Shown in pieces: positions 57,020 through 64,000 of a DNA stretch of 64,000 bases (positions are counted from its first letter, which is position 1; each line of letters starts with the position of its first letter). Made by a program: the position numbers and the translations under genes. Origin of the DNA: Acanthosepion esculentum (Eukaryota; Mollusca; Cephalopoda; Sepiida; Sepiidae); NCBI GenBank assembly GCA_964036315.1, contig OZ038495.1, positions 30,639,878-30,703,877 of the forward strand. Reading direction: 5' to 3'. The notes beneath the pieces were generated by a model that was given only the letters and a program-made list of their open reading frames with translations, ran no database searches and was not told where the DNA came from.

Positions 57020-57475
57020 CACTGAAAATATGATTCCATTTATCTAATTTTGGAATAGAGTCGTCTTCTATGTGCCATGTTCGTTCATGATGTTGGTGAT
57101 AATGACTCTCCTCAATTTCCTGTCATTTGTTGCTCTTCGTAATTTGTGTATTTCTGTTTTCTCCGCTAAAAATATGTATGCCTTTCATTTCCATAAGCTC
57201 GTTTGGAATGTTATGCACTGCTTTCCTCTGTCCAATTCGCCTTCAGTATATTCTGTGAGTGTCAAATTTTTCTAATCCCTCTAAATTTAAACTCTCTCTT
57301 TCTGATGTTAAGTATAAATGTCATTTTTTTGTCCATTTTCTCTAAAGTTATATCGATGCTCTCATGTACCATCCATGGTATTCTCAGCATCCTACTGTAG
57401 ATCCAGATTTCTATGACCTCATTCATTTCCTTCGTCTGTGCGCAGTAATCCACTATTCATTGCAATATATAAGCG
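57020..57475 (-). pseudogene. RTE-like LINE C-terminal fragment
   Basis: Minus-strand residues EIWIYSRMLRIPWMVHES, MTFILNIRKREFKFRGI and, further on, DRGKQCITFQTSLWKWKAY match RRML.ISW..H, LI..IRKR.L.FLGH and RGKQ..T...SL.KWM of the RTE-like tails at 14.3 and 26.1 kb, with frame changes. Confidence 0.7.
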
Positions 57476-57477
57476 CT

Positions 57478-57985
57478 ACTGTTTACATTAATCTGACTAT
57501 TGTCCTCATCTTTGTTGCCATATTTATTAAGACGTTTCGGCCGTTGTACGCTCCTGCCTTCTTCAGGTGGTTGGAATGTTGATCTGAAGCCTTTATTTCG
57601 CTCGCTGTGGTAGACGGTTCTAGTTCCACGTGCCATGTTTAATGGATGCCAGTTGTCAGTTATCTCCTGTTAATTCCCTTCTCCGAGTTCTCCACTGCCT
57701 TGACCGGGATTTGAACTCAGACTCTTTATCCACTGTGTCATGTGTCTCTTAAGAACACATGGCACAGTGGATAAAGGCGTTACTTAGATCCAGTGACAGG
57801 ACCCAAATACAAAAACATGGCACGTGGAACTAGAACAGTCTATCCCCGTGAGCGAAATAAAGGGTTCAGTTCGACATTCCAATCACCTGAAAAAGGCCGG
57901 AGCGTACAACGGCCGAAACGTTGTAATAAATATGGCGACAAAGATCAAGCCAATAGTCCGAATAATGTAAATAGTGTACACCATC
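57478..57985. mobile_element. S1 SINE inverted pair, locus 7
   Basis: The minus arm ends ccactgtgtcatgtgtctctt and the plus arm starts aagaacacatggcacagtgg, so the heads are apposed with no spacer at about 57,752. Each arm has an internal deletion: the minus arm lacks part between box B and box A, the plus arm lacks box B to the mid-body (aggacccaaatacaaaaaca). Tails ccgttgtacgctcc and caacggccgaaacgttgtaa are intact. Confidence 0.9.
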
Positions 57986-57989
57986 TCAG

Positions 57990-58195
57990 AAAGGAGTAAT
58001 GGATAACGGCTCGGATTGAGGAATCGTAGAGCCGAGTTCGAATTACAGTCGAATCCGTTACATTTACTTACGTGGGAAAGGTGTGAATGCTCTTCTTCTC
58101 CCTCCAACTATGGGTAAATAGCAGGACAGACTGGGTTCTATAGCCTTGGATGTCAACTGGTCTAGGAGAAGGTCAACTCTGAATTCAAAACAATT
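57990..58195 (+). mobile_element. tRNA-derived SINE family II, copy 3
   Basis: Best head of the family: gagtaatggataacggctcg (box A) and gagccgagttcgaatta (box B), then ttacatttacttacg, gctcttcttctccc, gggtaaatagcaggacagac and ctatagccttggatg. It joins directly to the S1 pair on its left. Confidence 0.8.
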
Positions 58196-58515
58196 CGGCG
58201 TCTGCACCGGCATCCGGTGGCCTCTTGGTTACGCCTGCCTCTGCGTCTGTGGAAATTCTGCGGCAAGTTAGAGCATATTCCTCCCTCCACTGGGATAGCA
58301 CGCGAGGTGTGGGGACCGCGTGTGAAGTTCAAACTCCCTTGTTACTCCGTTTCAAGAATTCACCGCCGTTGGAATCGGGAATGGCTGTTGCTTGTTTCAG
58401 CATTGGCGACGGATCGCCGTACTTGGTCGGCCTTCGTTCCGGACGCGGTGAATTCCTTGGAAGGAGCCGGCTTAACCGATCCAGGGTGAATGCCGCAACA
58501 TACATACATACATGC
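58196..58515 (+). repeat. GC-rich segment ending in (ACAT)n
   Basis: About 320 bp clearly richer in G+C than the rest of the window, starting ttcggcgtctgcaccggcat and ending acatacatacatacatg. ggcctcttggttacgcc and gtgaagttcaaactcccttg resemble boxes A and B but lie too far apart for a tRNA. Two overlapping plus-strand frames (90 and 101 codons) have no recognisable motif. It is probably the body and simple-repeat tail of a retroposon. Confidence 0.45.
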
Positions 58516-59360
58516 ATCTCAGAAAGATAGACATACACAGAAGGGATAATAATACATCAAATTTCAGTATAGCTCTATATCTTACTTTTGTTGGCTAATT
58601 TACATTGCCTAGCCAAAATCGTGTTTTGTTTCGTGCGCCTGCTATATACTTACTTGTCTTATTCGTACTACAGATATCACAGGTCTCAATTACTTGCAAC
58701 TGATAATATCCAATGTGTTACATTATAAAATAAAACAATATTCAATATTCCGTATAACTGATGTCGATCTCATGGCCAGAAATTGTTGTATACACCAGAT
58801 TTCCATTTTTGATTTTCTTTCTGAACTAAACAGATTAGATGGAGGCGAGAGGAGAAAAACACAATATTGATCAGATATATCATTCGACAAGACTCCTGTC
58901 GCCTAGTAAATTTAGTTATTGTTAGATACTGGATATCAGAAAACAATGTCGATTGAATTTAAGAGTTAATTGGTCAGCTCATCGATTTTCTCTCATCTTT
59001 TCGGTAATCAATTGATAAAATGTCACTTTACAAAATTTTCTGTTAATCGAAGCGAAAAAAAGAAAATACATTTCATAATTTGTGTTTATCTAATTCATTC
59101 TTATACTTTATTTTATGCCTCAAAGTGCAAACATACTATTCGTTTAATAAAGGTATATATGATGAATTCATGATTTAACGGAATTTGAAAAGCTGACAAC
59201 AGCAACGTAATATTTAACTACTCCAGTGTTATAAATATTCGAATATTCTTTTGGCAAATGAAAGTCTATTTTTCTGATGAACATCTCAAATATAACGTAA
59301 TTTCAACTGTCACTTTTTGATATTAAGAAAAAAGTTTTCTTTTTGTTTCAATTTTCTATA
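58516..59360. other. No feature seen
   Basis: AT-rich DNA. Confidence 0.45.
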
Positions 59361-59364
59361 AAAA

Positions 59365-59800
59365 CTTCCTCGTTCCTCTCATGTCCGGTCCATAATATTT
59401 CTAAACATCATTCTGTAGAAGGACATTTCTGTTGCTTCAAGTCTCTTCTTAATCTTTGAGGAGATTTTCATGCATTCATTACATTATAGCGGGACTGATA
59501 TAACGTAACAGTTCTGTACCCTTTTCTTCGTTTTTTTTAACGAAATATACCTATTTCTTAATACTCTGCTTAGATTCAGAAAAGCACCATTCGCTATCCT
59601 AATATGCCTTCGGATTTCAGCGTGGCAACTTCCATCTTCTGTTACAATATCTTCCAGATATTTAAATTTTAGTTTTTTTATTTTTATTTTGGTATCTCCA
59701 GTTTGTAATTTAAAAGTTGGGATCTTCTTTTTCTGTCAATCATGCATTCTGTCGTTTGGCAACTGAGGTTTAGTCTTTTCATCGCACTTTCTTTGAGTAT
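59365..59800 (-). pseudogene. RTE-like LINE C-terminal fragment
   Basis: In shifting minus-strand frames: FKYLEDIVTEDGSCHAEIRR, HIRIANGAFLNLSRVLRNR, and KKRLEATEMSFYRMMFRNI, matching FKYLG...TEDG.C..EIRRRI.IAK.AF.....VLR.R and RLEA.EM..YRRML.I. of the other RTE-like copies. Confidence 0.7.
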
Positions 59801-60048
59801 CAACTAAATTTATTTTCATCTATTATTCTGCCATTGGTTCCTATACGAAAATCGTAATTACATTTTCTTCCATAATATTCCGATAAAATATCTTATAAAT
59901 TTTTATCATTCATTTTTATAAATACCTTCTCCCTTCAGTATTTAAAACAATTATAGATCTTCACAAATCATTGTTTTTATTATCTATAAACTGAAATACA
60001 TAATTTTCCGTTCATTTCTCCACACACTTGAATAGTATTTTCATTGTC

Positions 60049-60655
60049 CTAGACTATTTACACTATTTACATTATTCGGACTATTTTCCTCACCTTTGTT
60101 GCCATATCTATCACAAAGTTTCGGCCGTTGTACGGTCCGGCCGACTTCACGTGGTTGAAATGTCGAATTGAATCCTTTATTTCGCTCGCTGGGTTATATT
60201 GTTCTAGTTCCACGTGCCATGTCTAGTGAATGTCAGTTATCAGTTATCTCCTATTAATTCACCTCTCCAACTTCTCCACTGCCTCAACCAGGTATTGAAC
60301 TCACAACTCTTAAGAACACATGGCACAGTGGATAAAGGCGTTGGTTAGATCCAGTGACAGGAATGAAAGAGTTGGGAGTTCAATACCTGGTTAAGGCAGT
60401 GGAGAACTTGGAGAGGTGAGTTTACAGGAGATACCTGATAACTGACATTCTTTGGACATAGCACGTGGAACTAAAACCGTCTACCCCATTAGGCGTAATA
60501 AAGCGTTCAGTTCGACATTCCAATCACCTGAAGAAGGCCTGAGCGTACAACGGCCGAAACGTTGTAATAAATATGGCAATAAAGATGAGGACAGTAGTCC
60601 GCATAATGTAAATAGTGTACATAACACCTCAGAAATATTGACAGATCCTCTATTA
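60049..60655. mobile_element. S1 SINE inverted pair, locus 8
   Basis: The minus arm 60,049-60,315 stops right after box B (ggtattgaactcacaactctt). The plus arm starts aagaacacatggcacagtgg and is complete: ggcgttggttagatccagtg, gggagttcaatacctgg, caacggccgaaacgttgtaa, and acctcagaaatattgacaga. A 72-codon frame in the plus tail is just the repeat. Confidence 0.9.
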
Positions 60656-60659
60656 TTCA

Positions 60660-61420
60660 CAAGCCACTGATAGATATCACAGTATAGTCTGCTATTTAGT
60701 CGATAGATCAAGGAGAAAAATAGGGTTAATGCCTTAGAAAAGGCGCTGGTGAGAATGGAAACAAAACATTCTAAACCAGAATTTGAACTCAGTTTGCCGA
60801 TTTCACTGTTCTGGCTTATCCTATTTTTAAACAAAATTAAGAAAATCTTTAATAATCCTTTTATAATTGTAAAATAAAATAAATGCATTAAAAGTCATAG
60901 AAATATTAACAGAATCGAAGACTATTTTCTCTACCGAAGAACACTAGCATTGACACTAGCATTTTCATGTACGCTTCGTCAACCCAATGGAATGAACCAG
61001 ATTTCACTCATCTATCTAAAGACATTCAATAAAAATAGCCGTTCTGCCATCGCAAGTAAACCATCAATGAGTATTTCTAAATGTTTCTTCAGAATGCAGG
61101 TGATATTCGTAATTAATTTCTTCTCGCAGAAATGGACACTTTGGATTTTACCATGAATCACTCCACGGTAACTCAATTTGCTGTTGTCTTTTGTATAATT
61201 TATATATTAATATTGATTTATTTTTGTCCTTCGACGTGAATACCCACGATGCAATTTTTTTTTAATTTGGTGTGGATTATCAAAACGAAAATGATTAACA
61301 TTTCAATAGTTAATTTCCTGAGTAGGATTTTTGTCTAGAATGTCAGGAGCTTGATTTTAATAGAACATTTTTGTCGAGATGAGGTGAATTGGCATCAGAC
61401 CATTGAAATTATGACTTATC
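60660..61420. other. No recognised feature
   Basis: AT-rich; a 68-codon frame at 60,950 is unrecognised. Confidence 0.4.
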
Positions 61421-61421
61421 A

Positions 61422-61423
<2 letters not shown>

Positions 61424-61505
<82 letters not shown>
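61424..61505. repeat. (TA)n microsatellite
   Basis: About 40 uninterrupted TA units. Confidence 0.95.
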
Positions 61506-61507
<2 letters not shown>

Positions 61508-61891
61508 CAAATAAAGTAACAGATAAGGAAAACTAAGGTAAACTGCAATAATCACTACATTATGAAAGTAAACAATAAAATAACCAGGACATGAATCCCA
61601 TTAAAAACGAATGAACGTAATGAAGAAAACAATACAGGAATGAAAAAAAGTAAGACAAATTAAAAAAATATAATGAAAACTGGAAAAGGTAATGTTTAAT
61701 AACATTAATAAATGTTTGGATGCAAACAAAAATGAACATAAACAATTCTAAAAATTAAAATGTAAACCGTTCTAGTTTCGGTTGAAGCTTATAAATACAT
61801 TCTATTAAAACAAGTCTTCTCATGTCAAACAATCCCCTTTAACTGCATTGATGAGGTTTATCCTAACTTTTTCTTTGAAGTAATATGGAAC

Positions 61892-62418
61892 ATGGACCTT
61901 TTGTATCTGTCTATATTTCTGAGATGAGGTAATATGTACACTATTTACATTATTCGGACTATTGTCCTCATCTTTGTCACCGTATTTATGAGAACGTTTC
62001 GGCTGTTGTATGATCCGGCCTTCTGCAGGAGGTTGGGATGTCGAACTGAACCCTTTCTTTCGATTGCTAGTGTATACTGTTCTAGTTCCACTTGCCAAAT
62101 CCTTAACGAGACATGGCACAGTGAATAAAGGCGTTGGTTAGATCCAGTGACAACACTCAAAGAGTGTTAGTTCAATACCCCGTTAAGGCAGTGGAGAACT
62201 TGGAGAAGGGAATTAACAGGAGATAACTGATAACTGACATCCATTAAACATGCCACGCAGAAGTAGAACAATCTACCCCAGTGAGCGAAATGAAGGGTTC
62301 AGTTCGACATTCTAACCACCTGAAGAAGGCCGGATCGTACAACGGCCGAAACGTTGTAATAAATATGGCGACAAAGATGAGGACAAAAGTCCGAATAATG
62401 TAAATAATGGACCTTTTG
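61892..62418. mobile_element. S1 SINE inverted pair, locus 9, with 12-bp target-site duplication
   Basis: The pair occupies 61,904-62,406. The minus arm starts tatctgtctatatttctgag and ends in ccacttgcca. The plus arm follows almost at once (gagacatggcacagtgaata) with box A, box B gttagttcaatacc and the full tail to ccgaataatgtaaata. atggaccttttg occurs at 61,892-61,903 and again at 62,407-62,418, exactly bracketing the pair. Confidence 0.9.
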
Positions 62419-62419
62419 A

Positions 62420-62950
62420 TTATATCATTATTTTCTCTTGGAGTTACATGTACCATTTTAGCTATTATTACTCTTTCTAGTAGTGGTTGGTTTTTTCCTT
62501 CCTAACCTTTTGTTTTAAATGCAATGGACTTGTCTGTATTTTCTCTTTGTTTTACAAAAGCTATCCAATTTAGTTTTTAGCTGTGGTTGAAAATCTTCAA
62601 GTGATATGGATCCTGTTATTTGGTACACATTGTAATTCTGTAGCGCCAGTCGACGAGTTTCGAAGAAGGATAGTCTTTGGTAAGACTTACAAGCTCCATT
62701 CACTGGAAGCCATTTTTAACCATTGATCTCAGAGAGTAGTTGTTTCCAGCTAAAGTTTTAGATATTTCTGAAAGTGTTTGATGCCAGCCATGGCATCTAC
62801 TTGAATATCTCGATCTGAAGATATTATTTGAGAACCTAATGTGAGGTAAGCTTAAGTTTTGTTTTTAGAAACATGTGTGGTTAGGCGAAACTGCTTTTAG
62901 CGCAACTGGTGCTATATTCAATTTCGTTATCTCCTATATTAGATTTGTTT
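62420..62950. other. No recognised feature
   Basis: Mixed AT-rich DNA; a 62-codon minus-strand frame at 62,515-62,703 is unrecognised. Confidence 0.4.
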
Positions 62951-62956
62951 TAAATT

Positions 62957-63127
62957 AGGTATTTGAAGTGTGTAGTATTTACTATACATGAACATAAGAT
63001 ACTGAGGTATTTGAAGTGTGTAGTATTTACTACACATGAAAATGAGATACTGGGGTATTTGAAGTAGGTAGTATTTACTACACATGAAAATGAGATACTG
63101 ATGTATTTGAAGTGGGTAGTATTTACC
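62957..63127 (+). repeat. 48-bp minisatellite with hairpin in each unit
   Basis: Unit starts at 62,957, 63,005, 63,053 and 63,101 (the last partial). Each unit contains gtgtagtatttactacac or a close variant, an 8-bp inverted repeat with a 2-base loop. Confidence 0.9.
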
Positions 63128-63129
63128 AA

Positions 63130-63830
63130 TTCAATATCCTAAAGTTTTATGTTGGATTGAGTGGTATCATTGGTATCACAGTCTGTGTTTTGGAAAGACA
63201 TATCTTGTGTCCTATATCTTAGAATACTTGTTAGATGATGCCATTTTTTTTATTGAAGGTCATTTCCTCCTAAACTATAAATAATTACGTTATAATCATC
63301 GACCCCACCCCTCATCATCAATACATTGGACTCGGGAGGGAAAGCATTATCGCAGTTTTCAGTTAGTATATTTGTTTGATATATGGAATGCTTAAATGAT
63401 CCATGTTCGTCTATTTTCATTTCTGCTTATGCATTCGCATGTTTTAGTTGAGAAATAAGATTAAATAGATAGGATCTCTCATTTCCCCCTTTTCGTACTC
63501 CTGATGAGGTTTAAAATATTGTCATATCGCGGTCCTCGCCAAATATGTATCACTTTGTGGGCCACTATAAATCCTCTATTTGATCGAGGATTCAGAGCTT
63601 GGAAAACGGTTTCCAATAGATGAGAGGATGCGATCTTTATTGGTGTAGTCATTTGCTACTGGGGGGGGAGGCAACATAGGAGGTATAGTTTCCTACTGGA
63701 TAAGTATGCAATCATCTGGAGTTGTTTGATGAGATATATGCATTATGCATCGCTTACAAGAACCTAAAACAAGCAGGATTGTGAGGAGTTGACATTCGTA
63801 AAGATATCAGTCTATTTGCTAAAACGTTCT
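63130..63830. other. No recognised feature
   Basis: AT-rich to mixed DNA. Confidence 0.4.
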
Positions 63831-63831
63831 T

Positions 63832-64000
63832 TAGTATACTATTTACATTATTCGGACTATTGTCCTCAACCTTGTCGCCAAGTTTATCACAACGTTTCGG
63901 CCGTTGTCCGCTTCGGCTTTCTTCAGGTGGTTGGAATGTGGAACTGAACCCTTTATTTCGCTCACTGGAGTAGACGGTTCTAGTTCTACTTGTCGTGTCT
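63832..64000 (-). mobile_element. S1 SINE minus arm, locus 10, cut by window end
   Basis: cattattcggactattgtcc, cacaacgtttcggccgttgt, cttcaggtggttggaatgtg and gaaccctttatttcgctcac in family order. Whether a plus arm follows cannot be seen. Confidence 0.85.

Noticed and set aside
58217..58530. Two overlapping frames of 90 and 101 codons as a gene
   Set aside because: Both frames open only because the segment is GC-rich; the DNA ends in a simple-repeat tail like a retroposon.
60452..60670. Conserved short protein (DIARGTKTVYP..., also at 42,595, 57,793 and 61,820)
   Set aside because: The recurring peptide is the translation of the S1 SINE tail; frames and stops differ between copies.

Overview
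The window looks like non-genic DNA (intergenic, or the inside of a very large intron) from an AT-rich animal genome, most likely a cephalopod mollusc and probably an octopus. The reasons are the extreme load of long (TA)n, (CA)n, (TATC)n and (ATT)n microsatellites, several tRNA-derived SINE families, RTE-like and other LINE tails, an RLE-type LINE, Tc1 and mariner-like transposon remnants and a Ty3/gypsy-type LTR element. Nothing bacterial is present: no operons, Shine-Dalgarno sites or conserved host genes. The organism is an inference from repeat content; no host gene confirms it.

Layout. 0-5 kb: compound microsatellites, a tRNA-like SINE head, a first inverted SINE pair, two short terminal-inverted-repeat elements and a TATC-repeat block. 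6.4-10.8 kb: four 5'-truncated copies of one RLE-type LINE, all on the minus strand, separated by (AAT)n tracts. 12.3-14.5 kb: SINE plus 3' ends of three LINE copies. 17.7-19.0 kb: a decayed but end-to-end Tc1-like transposon. 21.8-28.2 kb: pyrimidine-rich DNA, a GC-rich multi-hairpin LTR cassette in four places, RTE-like LINE tails and mariner-like halves. 29-32 kb: palindromes, (TA)n tracts and a LINE 3' end. 35-37 kb: LINE and SINE fragments. 37-40 kb: dense compound microsatellites. 41.2-41.7 kb: a 20/21-bp minisatellite. 42.1-45.1 kb: an inverted SINE pair, then an internally deleted Ty3/gypsy-type provirus with both LTRs. 46-54.8 kb: (TA)n tracts interleaved with three small repeat families, a 52-bp minisatellite at 48.2 kb and one possible host exon at 50.15 kb. 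56-64 kb: LINE tails and the densest cluster of inverted SINE pairs.

No intact protein-coding gene is recognisable. Most open frames are readings of microsatellites (IYIY, THTH, CVCV) or decayed transposon fragments. The most notable structures are: a SINE family found at 9 of 10 loci as head-to-head inverted pairs, one of which carries a 12-bp target-site duplication around the whole pair; a GC-rich hairpin cassette present in one LTR of a provirus and missing from the other; an RLE-LINE that repeatedly sits inside its own (AAT)n tail, as expected of a microsatellite-targeting element; and long perfect palindromes centred on or next to (TA)n tracts.

Coordinates of repeats were read by eye and their ends are approximate to a few bases unless a site is named exactly.
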